DNA of 64,000 nt, from contig NZ_FMIC01000002.1 in the NCBI RefSeq assembly GCF_900091625.1, forward strand, positions 1,054,001 to 1,118,000. Direction: 5' to 3'. This document shows, one piece after another, positions 30,681 through 38,462 of this stretch. Source of the DNA: Micromonospora peucetia (GTDB taxonomy: Bacteria > Actinomycetota > Actinomycetes > Mycobacteriales > Micromonosporaceae). Position 1 is the first letter of the stretch, and every line of letters starts with the position of its first letter. The notes beneath the pieces are model-generated. The model made no database searches. It saw only the letters and a list, made by a program, of their open reading frames with translations, and was not told where the DNA came from. A program made the translations under genes and the position numbers.

Positions 30681-31889
30681 GGCGAAGACCACCTGGTAGC
30701 CGCTGGCCCGCAACGCGCTGATCAGCGTGTCCGAGTGCTCGACGCCCCGGGTCTCCACCGACAGGGCCACCTCCACCTCACCCAGGCGCAGGTGCGGATT
30801 GGCCCGCTGGTGCTCCACGTCCACCACGTTCGCCCGGTGTTCGGCGATCTCGCCGAGCAGTGAGGCGAGCTGCCCCGGGCGGTCCGAGCAGCGCACGGTC
30901 ACCCGCAGGTAGCGCCCGGCGGCGGCGAGGCCATGCTCGATCACCCGGAGCATCAGCAGCGGGTCGATGTTGCCGCCCGAGAGCACCGCCACGACCGGCG
31001 CCTCCACCTCGACGACGCCCGCCAGCAGCGCGGCCACGCCCACCGCGCCGGCCGGCTCGACCACCTGCTTGCCCCGCTCCAGCAGCAACAGCAGCGCCCG
31101 GGAGATGTCCTCCTCGGAGACCGTGACGACCTCGTCCACCAGGTCGCGGACATGGCTGAAGGTGAGCTCCCCCGGCCGGCCGACGGCGATGCCGTCCGCG
31201 ATCGTGCCGAACGACGGAAGGCGTACCGGCTCGCCGGCCACCAGGGAGGGCGGAAAGGCGGCGGCGGTGGCCGCCTGCACCCCGATGATCCGCACGTCGG
31301 GCCGTAGCGCCTTGGCCACCACCGCCATGCCGGAGATCAGGCCGCCACCGCCGACCCCGGTGATGATCGTCCTGACCTCGGGGCACTGTTCGAGGATCTC
31401 CAGGGCCACCGTGCCCTGACCGGCGATCACGTCCGGGTGGTCGAACGGGTGGATCAGCGTCGCCCCGGTCCGCTCGGCGAAGCTCTGCGCCGCGACCAGG
31501 GACTCGTCGACGGTGTTGCCGACCAGTTCGATCCGGGCGCCGTACCCCTTGGTGGCGGCCACCTTCGGCAGCGGCGCGTTCACCGGCATGAAGACCGTGG
31601 CGTGCGTACCGACGAGGCCGGCGGCGAGCGCCACGCCCTGGGCGTGGTTGCCGGCGCTCGCCGCGACCACGCCGTCGGCCCGTTCCGCCTCCGACAGCCG
31701 GGAGATCCGCACGTACGCGCCGCGCACCTTGTACGAGCCGGCGCGTTGCAGGTTCTCGCACTTGAGCCACGTCGGCCCGCCTAGCGCCGCGCTGAGCGGC
31801 CGGGAGGGCTCCAACGGGGTGGTGCGAACGATGCCGGCGAGCAGTTCCCGCGCGGCCCGCACGTCGGCAAGACCGACCAGTTCCGTCAT
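30669..31889 (-). CDS. ilvA: Threonine ammonia-lyase with C-terminal ACT domain
   Basis: PLP enzyme deaminating threonine to 2-oxobutyrate, the first step toward isoleucine. 406 residues. The PLP lysine is Lys54 in QRAGSYKVRGAY; SAGNHAQGVA and the phosphate loop GVGGGGLISGMAVVAK are present. The last ~75 residues form an ACT domain (RVTVRCSDRPGQLASLLGEI), so allosteric control is likely. ATG chosen at MTELVGLADV because the protein family begins there and the longer frame runs into an intergenic inverted repeat. Confidence 0.93.
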   Translation of the reverse strand: MTELVGLADVRAARELLAGIVRTTPLEPSRPLSAALGGPTWLKCENLQRAGSYKVRGAYVRISRLSEAERADGVVAASAGNHAQGVALAAGLVGTHATVFMPVNAPLPKVAATKGYGARIELVGNTVDESLVAAQSFAERTGATLIHPFDHPDVIAGQGTVALEILEQCPEVRTIITGVGGGGLISGMAVVAKALRPDVRIIGVQAATAAAFPPSLVAGEPVRLPSFGTIADGIAVGRPGELTFSHVRDLVDEVVTVSEEDISRALLLLLERGKQVVEPAGAVGVAALLAGVVEVEAPVVAVLSGGNIDPLLMLRVIEHGLAAAGRYLRVTVRCSDRPGQLASLLGEIAEHRANVVDVEHQRANPHLRLGEVEVALSVETRGVEHSDTLISALRASGYQVVFAGEA

Positions 31890-31950
31890 GCCCTGATCGT
31901 GCCACCCCCCGCCCCCGCCACCCCCACCGACGCCCGCACCCCGACTCCCC

Positions 31951-32026
31951 CCGCGATCTTGCACTTCCGGCCCCCGGAACGCACCTTCCGTCCCGATTCG
32001 CGAGGGCAGAAAGTGCAAGATCGCGG
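31951..32026. repeat. Inverted repeat, CGATCTTGCACTT hairpin family, copy 3
   Basis: Perfect 16-bp arms (31951-31966, 32011-32026), CCGCGATCTTGCACTT against its complement, with partly paired bases extending inward. It lies between the amidase gene and ilvA, both on the minus strand, and would end the amidase transcript. The adjoining 32030-32090 stretch is G-rich (GGGGTGGGG units). Confidence 0.8.
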
Positions 32027-32082
32027 AGGAGGGAGGGGTGGGGAGGGTGGGGTGGGGAGGGGGTGGGGTGGGGTGGGGTGGG

Positions 32083-33474
32083 TTAGACGGGGGTGGGGAT
32101 TCGGGGGTAGGTGGGGGCGTGGCGGGGCCAGGGGGCCTGCATCTCGAACTGGCCGGCGATGCCTAGCAGGAGCAGCTCGCTGCCGGGCGGGCCGATCAGT
32201 TGCACGGCGACCGGCAGGCCGTCCGGGCGGCGGCCGACCGGCACCACCAGCGCGGGCAGCCCGGCGATGTTCCACGGTGCGGCGAACGGGGCGTACCTGA
32301 TGCTGGTCAGCATGTTGGCCCGCCAGGACCGGCCGGACCAGCCGTCGGCCTCCGGCGGCACGGTGGCCAGCGCCGGCGTGAGCAGCAGGTCGATCGAGTG
32401 GTCGACGAAGAAGCCGATCGAACGCTCGCGCCAGGCGGCCCGGTCGGCCTCCCGGACGTACCCGCGCCGCTGCGCCCACTCGCCGAGGGCGACATGCCGG
32501 CGGCTGCGCCGCTGGAGGCCGCGCCGGTCCAGCCCGGCGGCACGGACGTCGGCGGCGGCTGCGGCGAGCCAGGTGGCGATGCCCTGGAGACCCAGGGCCG
32601 TCGGGTAGACCGGATCGGCCGGTACGGTGTCGTGCCCCGCGCCCGCGAGCAGCCGGCCGGCGGCGGCGACCGCGTCGCGGTTGGGTGCGTCGGCGTGCAC
32701 GCCCCGCACCGGGGAGCGGAGCGAGACGCCCACCCGCAGCCGCTGCGGCGGCACCAGCTTCTCCGGGCGGCGCCCGGCCAGCACCGAGAAGCCGACGGCC
32801 GCGTCGGCGACCGTGCTGGTCAGCATGCCGTGCTCGGTGAGGCCGAACCAGTCGTCCGCGCCGAGCTGGCACGGCACCACCCCCCGGCCGGGCTTGAGCC
32901 CGACCAGGCCGCAGCAGGCCGCCGGGATGCGGATCGAGCCGAGGCCGTCGTTGCCGTGGGCGATCGGCACCAGACCGGCGGCGACCGCCGCGGCCGCGCC
33001 GCCGGACGAGCCACCGGGGGTACGCCGGGTGTCCCAGGGGTTGCGGGTCACGGCCGTCTCGTCGTCGGTGATGCCCCACAGGCCGAGCTCCGGCATCCGG
33101 GTCACCCCGAGAATCACCGCGCCGGCGCCGCGCAGCCGGCGGACCACCTCGTGGTCGGCCTCGGCCACCGAAGTACGCACCGCGGCCGACCCGTTCCAGG
33201 TGGGCAGCCCGGCGACGGCGGTGTTCTCCTTGACCGCCACCGGCACCCCGGCCAACGGCAGGTTGGCCAGATCCTCCTGCTCGTCGACCTTCTCCGCCTC
33301 GGTGATCGCCTCCCCGCCGCGTACCGTACGGAACGCGGCGAGGTCGGCGTCGACCCGGGCGATGTGGTCCAGGTGGTCGGCGACGACCTGGGTGGCCGTG
33401 ACGTCACCCCGGCGTACGCCCCGGGCGATCTGTTTGGCGGTCGTCCCCACCCAGGTCGGCATGATGTCCTGCAC
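32083..33474 (-). CDS. Amidase-signature family hydrolase
   Basis: Ser-cisSer-Lys amidase; substrate unknown. 463 residues. Catalytic Lys in VAVKENTAVAG, and the Gly/Ser-rich signature TPGGSSGGAAAAVAAGLVP with the nucleophile in GLGSIRIPAACCGLVGLKPG. The two adjacent Cys in that stretch are unusual but outside the triad. GTG 33474 is preferred: it has GGAGG at 6-base spacing, whereas the GTG two codons earlier abuts the same site. It starts about 20 bp after the metB stop, so it may be co-transcribed with metB. Confidence 0.9.
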   Translation of the reverse strand: MQDIMPTWVGTTAKQIARGVRRGDVTATQVVADHLDHIARVDADLAAFRTVRGGEAITEAEKVDEQEDLANLPLAGVPVAVKENTAVAGLPTWNGSAAVRTSVAEADHEVVRRLRGAGAVILGVTRMPELGLWGITDDETAVTRNPWDTRRTPGGSSGGAAAAVAAGLVPIAHGNDGLGSIRIPAACCGLVGLKPGRGVVPCQLGADDWFGLTEHGMLTSTVADAAVGFSVLAGRRPEKLVPPQRLRVGVSLRSPVRGVHADAPNRDAVAAAGRLLAGAGHDTVPADPVYPTALGLQGIATWLAAAAADVRAAGLDRRGLQRRSRRHVALGEWAQRRGYVREADRAAWRERSIGFFVDHSIDLLLTPALATVPPEADGWSGRSWRANMLTSIRYAPFAAPWNIAGLPALVVPVGRRPDGLPVAVQLIGPPGSELLLLGIAGQFEMQAPWPRHAPTYPRIPTPV

Positions 33475-33495
33475 GGCCACCCTCCCAGCCAGCGG

Positions 33496-34638
33496 TCAGC
33501 CCAGCGCCTGCTCCAGATCGGCGAGCAGGTCGTCGACCGTCTCGATGCCGACAGACAGTCGCACGAGATCGCCGGGAACTTCAAGCGGCGAGCCGGCAGC
33601 ACTTGCGTGTGTCATCCGGCCCGGGTGCTCGATCAGGGATTCCACGCCGCCGAGCGACTCGGCGAGGATGAAGAGTCTGGTCCGGTTGCAGATCTCGACG
33701 GCCTGTTCCTCGCCGCCGGCAGCCCGGAACGAGATCATCCCGCCGAACCGGTGCATCTGCTTCGCGGCCACCTCGTGACCCGGGTGCGCGGGCAGCCCCG
33801 GGTAGATGACCTGACCCACCTTGGCGTGCCCGTCCAGGTAGGCCGCGATCCGCTCGGCGTTGTCGCAGTGCCGGTCCATGCGTACGCCCAGGGTCTTGAT
33901 GCCACGCAGGGTTAGCCACGCGTCGAAGGGGCCGTTGATCGCGCCCATCGCGTTCTGGTGGTAGCGCAGTTCCTCGCCGAGCCCGGCGTCGGCTGCGACC
34001 AGCGCGCCACCGACCACGTCGGAGTGGCCGCCGATGTACTTGGTGGTGGAGTGCACCACCACGTCCGCGCCGTGCGCGATCGGCTGCTGAAGGTACGGCG
34101 AGGCGAAGGTGTTGTCGACGACCAGCAGGGCGCCCGCGTCGTGCGCGATACCGGCCAGCGCGGCGATGTCGGCGATGCCCAGCAGCGGGTTGGTGGGCGT
34201 CTCCACCCAGACGATCCGGGTGCGGCCCGGCTCGACGGCGGCCCGGATCGCGTCGGGGTCGGAGACCTTCGCCGGGGTGAAGTCCAGCCCCCAGCGCTCG
34301 GCGACCCGGGCGAAGAGCCGGTACGTGCCGCCGTACGCGTCGTCGGGGATCACCACGTGGTCGCCCGGCTTGCAGACGGTACGCAGCAGGGTGTCCTCGG
34401 CTGCCAGGCCGCTGGCGAAGGCAAGCCCGACCGGCCCACCCTCCAACGCGGCGAGGCACTCCTGGAGGGCGTCGCGGGTCGGGTTGCCGGAACGGCTGTA
34501 CTCGTAGCCCAGCCGGGGCGCGCCGACGGCGTCCTGGGCGTACGTGCTGGTCTGGTAGATCGGTGGGATCACCGCGCCGGTGCGGGCCTCGGGATCCTGG
34601 CCGGCGTGGATGGCGAGCGTGTCGAAGCCGTGACTCAT
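33496..34638 (-). CDS. metB: Cystathionine gamma-synthase
   Basis: PLP enzyme joining O-acyl-homoserine and cysteine to cystathionine (methionine synthesis). 380 residues, typical. Opening FDTLAIHAGQDPEARTGAVI, the PLP lysine in VVHSTTKYIGGHSD, and RLSVGIETVDDLLADLEQAL at the end. Cystathionine gamma-lyase has the same fold, and the sequence alone cannot exclude it, particularly since cbs is also nearby. Leaderless start: TAGCCT, 6 bases, ATG. Confidence 0.9.
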   Translation of the reverse strand: MSHGFDTLAIHAGQDPEARTGAVIPPIYQTSTYAQDAVGAPRLGYEYSRSGNPTRDALQECLAALEGGPVGLAFASGLAAEDTLLRTVCKPGDHVVIPDDAYGGTYRLFARVAERWGLDFTPAKVSDPDAIRAAVEPGRTRIVWVETPTNPLLGIADIAALAGIAHDAGALLVVDNTFASPYLQQPIAHGADVVVHSTTKYIGGHSDVVGGALVAADAGLGEELRYHQNAMGAINGPFDAWLTLRGIKTLGVRMDRHCDNAERIAAYLDGHAKVGQVIYPGLPAHPGHEVAAKQMHRFGGMISFRAAGGEEQAVEICNRTRLFILAESLGGVESLIEHPGRMTHASAAGSPLEVPGDLVRLSVGIETVDDLLADLEQALG

Positions 34639-34644
34639 CCCGTG

Positions 34645-34650
34645 AGGCTA
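34645..34650 (-). promoter_or_regulatory. -10 box of leaderless metB
   Basis: TAGCCT on the minus strand, then CACGGG and ATG. The same hexamer with the same spacing drives the divergent HIT gene, 171 bp away. Confidence 0.6.
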
Positions 34651-34684
34651 ATCCCCCGTCCCGCAGGCTGGAACGGAAAGGTCC

Positions 34685-34820
34685 TCCCGGGCTCCCGGGC
34701 TCCCGGACTGCCGGCCCGCCGGCCTGCCTGGCTGCCTGGCTGCCGGGATGCCGGGATGCCGGGCTGCCGGGCTGCCGGGCTGCCGGGCTGCCGGGCTGTC
34801 GGGCTGTCGGGCTGTCGGCA
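34685..34820. repeat. 8-bp tandem repeat between metB and the HIT gene
   Basis: Degenerate 8-bp unit (GGGCTGCC, with GGGATGCC and GGGCTGTC variants), at least twelve copies, ending directly at the -10 box of the HIT gene. It occupies the position of both -35 regions, so copy number could alter promoter spacing. Confidence 0.7.
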
Positions 34821-34826
34821 TAGCCT
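34821..34826 (+). promoter_or_regulatory. -10 box of leaderless HIT gene
   Basis: TAGCCT, then GGGCGG, then ATG. No ribosome-binding site is possible in the 6-base gap. Confidence 0.6.
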
Positions 34827-34832
34827 GGGCGG

Positions 34833-35243
34833 ATGAGCGGGTGTGCGTTCTGCGGGATCGTGGCGGGCGACGTCCCCGCCTTCCGGGTCGCCGACGAGCC
34901 CGACGGGATGGCGTTCCTGGACACCCGACCGGTCTTCAAGGGCCACGTGCTGGTGGTGCCGCGCAGCCACCTGGTCACCCTGTCCGACCTGCCCGCCGAG
35001 GCGCTGGCCGGCTATTTCGGCCTGGTGCGCCGGCTGGCGGTCGCGGTGGAGACCGGTCTGGGTGCCGGCGGGACGTTCGTGGCGATGAACAACAAGGTGT
35101 CCCAGTCCGTCCCGCACCTGCACACCCACGTGGTGCCCCGCACCAGGGGCGACGGCCTACGCGGCTTCTTCTGGCCCCGCACCCGCTACGCCGACGACGC
35201 CGAGGCCGAGGCCCACGCCGCCCGAATCACCGCCGCCCTCTGA
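34833..35243 (+). CDS. HIT-family nucleotide hydrolase/transferase
   Basis: 136 residues. The histidine triad HLHTHVV (His95, His97, His99) is intact, and the N-terminal Cys4/Cys7 pair (CAFCGIV) is the zinc-type start of Hint-like proteins. GHVLVVPRSHL is a further family motif. Probably acts on adenosine nucleotides, substrate unknown. The ATG is fixed by a leaderless promoter. Confidence 0.93.
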   Translation: MSGCAFCGIVAGDVPAFRVADEPDGMAFLDTRPVFKGHVLVVPRSHLVTLSDLPAEALAGYFGLVRRLAVAVETGLGAGGTFVAMNNKVSQSVPHLHTHVVPRTRGDGLRGFFWPRTRYADDAEAEAHAARITAAL

Positions 35244-35598
35244 CCCACCACCGACCCGGCTCCGCCCACCGACCCGGCTCCGCCCACCGGCCCGTACCCG
35301 GTACCAGCCCGGACCCGCCCACCGGCCCGAACCCGGCCGCCGGCCCGTACCCGGTACCAGCCCGGACCCGCCCACCGGCCCGAACCCGGCCACCAGCCCG
35401 GACCCGGCCCCCGGCCCAAACCGGTACCGGCCCAAACCGGTACCGGCCCAAACCCACCTACCGGCCCGGATCCACCTACCGGCCCGGATCCACCTACCGG
35501 CCCAAACCGGTACCGGCCCGGACCGCCCACCGACCGACCCGAACCCGGCCACCGGTACCACGGGCGAGCACGGCGCCCATCAGCACCCGCCCAACCCC
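35244..35598. repeat. Degenerate C-rich repeat tract after the HIT gene
   Basis: Starts immediately after the HIT stop. Interleaved units built from CCCGGACCCGCCCACCGGCC, CCCGTACCCGGTACCAG and AAACCGGTACCGGCC recur, several exactly. Every frame on both strands is open only because of the repeat, and I see no gene. It ends just before the IS110 element. Confidence 0.75.
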
Positions 35599-35609
35599 CG
35601 TTACCTTTT

Positions 35610-35821
35610 TGATTGTCCCCAGTCGGGGACCCTCGGTCGCCCGGCCCGGTATGACTTACTTCCCCTGTCGTGTGGATGATCCGGGGGGTGTTGTCGCCGG
35701 GTCGGGTGGCGTCGGCGGACCGCTGATAGGGACACGGCCACCCGTGTTGGGGTAGGTCTCTTCGTAACGTGGCTGCCGGCAGTCCGACGCCTGACCAGCG
35801 GCCGGGGCCACGAGAGGATGC
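35610..35821 (+). ncRNA. Candidate IS110 bridge RNA region
   Basis: IS110-group elements are known to encode a bridge RNA in the noncoding region upstream of the transposase. Here that region has GTCCCC-AGTC-GGGGAC (35615-35630), a 7-bp hairpin GACACGG/CCGTGTT (35731-35748) and CTGCCGGCAG. The ATAGGGACAC repeat shared with the right end starts at the base of the second hairpin, which is what a donor-binding guide would look like. Boundaries and transcription are inferred. Confidence 0.35.
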
Positions 35822-37036
35822 GTGGAGGCGGGTGTGGTGCACGACGGTTACGGCGTCTACCTCGGGTTGGACGTCGGCAAGGGTGATCACCACGCGGTCG
35901 GGTTGGCCCCGAACGGCAAGCGGCTGCACGACGCGCCGTTGCCGAATACCGAGGCCCGGCTGCGGCAGCTGTTCGACAAACTCGCCCGTCACGGCACGGT
36001 GTTGGTGGTGGTCGACCAGCCGGCCTCGATCGGCGCCTTGCCGGTCGCGGTGGCTCGGGCGTGTGGGCATCAGGTGGCCTATCTACCGGGGCTGGCGATG
36101 CGTCGGATCGCTGACCTGCACCCGGGTTCGGCGAAGACTGACGCTCGTGACGCCTATGTCATCGCTGACGCGGCCCGCACCCTGCCGCACACGCTGCGGC
36201 GGGTCGACATCGGCGACGAGACCTTGGCCGAGTTGGAAGTCCTGGTTGGCTTCGACGACGACCTTGCTGGCGAAGCCACTCGAGTGTCGAACCGTATCCG
36301 GGGCCTGCTGACGCAGATCCACCCCGCCCTGGAACGGGTCCTCGGCCCGAAAGTGCATCACAAGGCGACCCTGGAGCTGCTGTCGCGCTGCGGCGGTCCG
36401 GTCGGGTTACGCAAGGCCGGCCGCCGCAAACTGATGTCCATCGCCGCGCCTCACGCACCACGCATGGGTGAGCGCCTCGTCGAGCAGGTCATGATCGCCC
36501 TCGACGAGCAGACCGTCACCGTCCCCGGCACCCAGGCTGCGGAGACGATCCTGCCTCGCCTCGCCGACAGCCTCCGCGACGTCCTGCGACAACGCGACCA
36601 GGTCGCCACTCAGGTCGAGAGGATGCTTGATGCGCACCCTCTTGCCGGGGTCCTGACCTCGATGCCCGGCATCGGCGTCAGGACCGCAGCCCGGATCCTG
36701 CTCGAAGTCGGCGACGGCACCGCCTTCGCCACGCCCGGGCACCTCGCCGCCTACGCCGGCCTCGCCCCGGTGACCCGACGATCCGGCAGCAGCATCCGCG
36801 GCGAACACCCACCGCGAGGCGGCAACAAAAACCTCAAACGCGCGTTCTTCCTCGCCGCGTTCGCAGCCCTCGCCGACCCCACCAGCAGGGCCTACTACGA
36901 CCGCAAACGCGCCGAAGGCAAACGCCACAACGCCGCCCTCATCTGCCTCGCCCGCCGCCGCTGCGACGTCCTGTTCGCCATGCTCCGCGACAAAATCCCC
37001 TACCAACCCCGCCCCACCACCCCGATCGCCGCTTGA
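35822..37036 (+). CDS. IS110-family transposase
   Basis: 404 residues. An N-terminal RuvC-like domain has Asp17 (GLDVGKGDHH), Asp65 (VVVDQPAS, in place of the more usual Glu) and KTDARDAYVIAD (Asp107, Asp110). A C-terminal IS116/IS110/IS902 domain has LTSMPGIGVRTAARILLEVG and APVTRRSGSSIRGEH, which holds the candidate nucleophilic Ser. It appears intact. GTG starts at 35834 or 35837 are alternatives, since GGAGG sits five bases before the former. Codon 36407-36409 is TTA, the rare leucine codon read by the bldA-type tRNA also in this window. Confidence 0.93.
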   Translation: MEAGVVHDGYGVYLGLDVGKGDHHAVGLAPNGKRLHDAPLPNTEARLRQLFDKLARHGTVLVVVDQPASIGALPVAVARACGHQVAYLPGLAMRRIADLHPGSAKTDARDAYVIADAARTLPHTLRRVDIGDETLAELEVLVGFDDDLAGEATRVSNRIRGLLTQIHPALERVLGPKVHHKATLELLSRCGGPVGLRKAGRRKLMSIAAPHAPRMGERLVEQVMIALDEQTVTVPGTQAAETILPRLADSLRDVLRQRDQVATQVERMLDAHPLAGVLTSMPGIGVRTAARILLEVGDGTAFATPGHLAAYAGLAPVTRRSGSSIRGEHPPRGGNKNLKRAFFLAAFAALADPTSRAYYDRKRAEGKRHNAALICLARRRCDVLFAMLRDKIPYQPRPTTPIAA

Positions 37037-37402
37037 CGAAACACATAGGGACACCCCCCCGCCGGTGGACGGTCGGGTCACCGGCGGGGCGGGGCGGTGC
37101 TGCCGCGAGCGCCCCGGTGATCAGGACGCCATGGACGTTACCCGGCGGTTTTAGGGTCCATGGCGTCCTGATCACCGTTGGCTGGGTCGTGGCGTTCGTG
37201 GGTTGCGTCAGTGACTGGGCGGACGATTCGGGCAGGGTGTCGCAGTGCGTCGTCCGCCGTGAAGCGGCACCGACCAGCCCCGCCGCGCGTAGGGCGTTGA
37301 GTCGAGCTCCGACGCCGGCTCCGCCTGAGTGCGGGTGGAGCGGGTAAGGAAGACGGGTCCGGCGGTGTTGCACGCTGGGAGAGGTACGAGAGGAGTCCCA
37401 CC
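37037..37402. other. Gap between IS110 and msrA
   Basis: No gene seen. It holds the right end of the IS element, a perfect inverted repeat (annotated separately), and about 225 bp before msrA with no clear promoter; frames here are short and lack coding character. Confidence 0.5.
37115..37177. repeat. Perfect 21-bp inverted repeat
   Basis: Arms 37115-37135 and 37157-37177 are exact complements (CGGTGATCAGGACGCCATGG...), separated by 21 bases. It lies just outside the IS110 right end. It could be a terminator or a small mobile repeat; the arm sequence differs from the other hairpin families here. Confidence 0.8.
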
Positions 37403-38049
<647 letters not shown>

Positions 38050-38065
<16 letters not shown>

Positions 38066-38156
38066 CCCAGGCGCCCGCGCACCTCCAGCTGACCCAGGCG
38101 CCCGCGCACCTCCAGCTGATCCAGGCGCCCGCGCACCTCCAGCTGACTGAGGCGTC
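38050..38156. repeat. 27-bp tandem repeat at the msrA stop
   Basis: Four units of 27 bp containing GCGCACCTCCAGCTGACCC, the first covering the msrA stop. The unit is a multiple of three, so a neighbouring frame reads a HLQLTQAPA repeat, but it has no start or ribosome-binding site. From here to 38462 I see only a hairpin at 38279-38313 and no gene. Confidence 0.75.
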
Positions 38157-38278
38157 GGTGCCGCACCTCCGGCCGAGCCGGTGGCAGCCGTACCTCCGGC
38201 TGGAACCCGCGACGGCGCCGCGCCACCTCAGCGCCGCGCCGGCCCTTCGGTGGCCACGGCCGGGACCATCGGTGGTGA

Positions 38279-38313
38279 CCGGGTCTGCGGTTTTTGTCAC
38301 ACCGCAGACCCGG
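38279..38313. terminator. 13-bp hairpin between msrA and asnO
   Basis: Perfect 13-bp arms CCGGGTCTGCGGT with loop TTTTGTCAC. It is ~215 bp past msrA and ~150 bp before asnO. The T-rich loop is distinctive in this GC-rich sequence. It is a terminator candidate; the long distance from the gene makes this uncertain. Confidence 0.5.
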
Positions 38314-38462
38314 TTCCGATCCGGGCACCGGGCCGAGCCGGGCGGGAAAGCCGCCGCAGCCGGACCTTGGGGGCGAGCAGCCGCGCATCATAGCAACCGA
38401 GTGCTGCTGACGGCATCAGCTCAACGGGCGAACCCCATCCGCCTCTGGCAGCATTGGCTCGC

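Larger units (their letters stand above)
35600..37060 (+). mobile_element. IS110-family insertion sequence (ends approximate)
   Basis: One intact transposase gene with about 220 bp of noncoding sequence before it and only a few bases after. IS110 elements usually lack terminal inverted repeats and target duplications, so the ends are not directly visible; I place them where repeat tract gives way to non-repetitive sequence on the left, and just after the ATAGGGACAC copy on the right. This 10-mer occurs twice, at 35726-35735 and 37045-37054. The left noncoding part has low-copy hairpins and is a candidate guide-RNA locus. Confidence 0.6.

Noticed and set aside
35186..36070. Minus-strand frame with GRVRAGG repeats
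   Set aside because: The frame exists only because of the C-rich repeat tract and part of the IS; no start site or conserved motif.
38066..38160. Possible extension or small gene encoding repeated HLQLTQAPA
   Set aside because: No start codon or ribosome-binding site; it is the off-frame reading of the 27-bp repeat.
38454..38462. TTG start of asnO three codons upstream
   Set aside because: The catalytic Cys must be residue 2 of the mature protein, so the ATG at 38463 is right.
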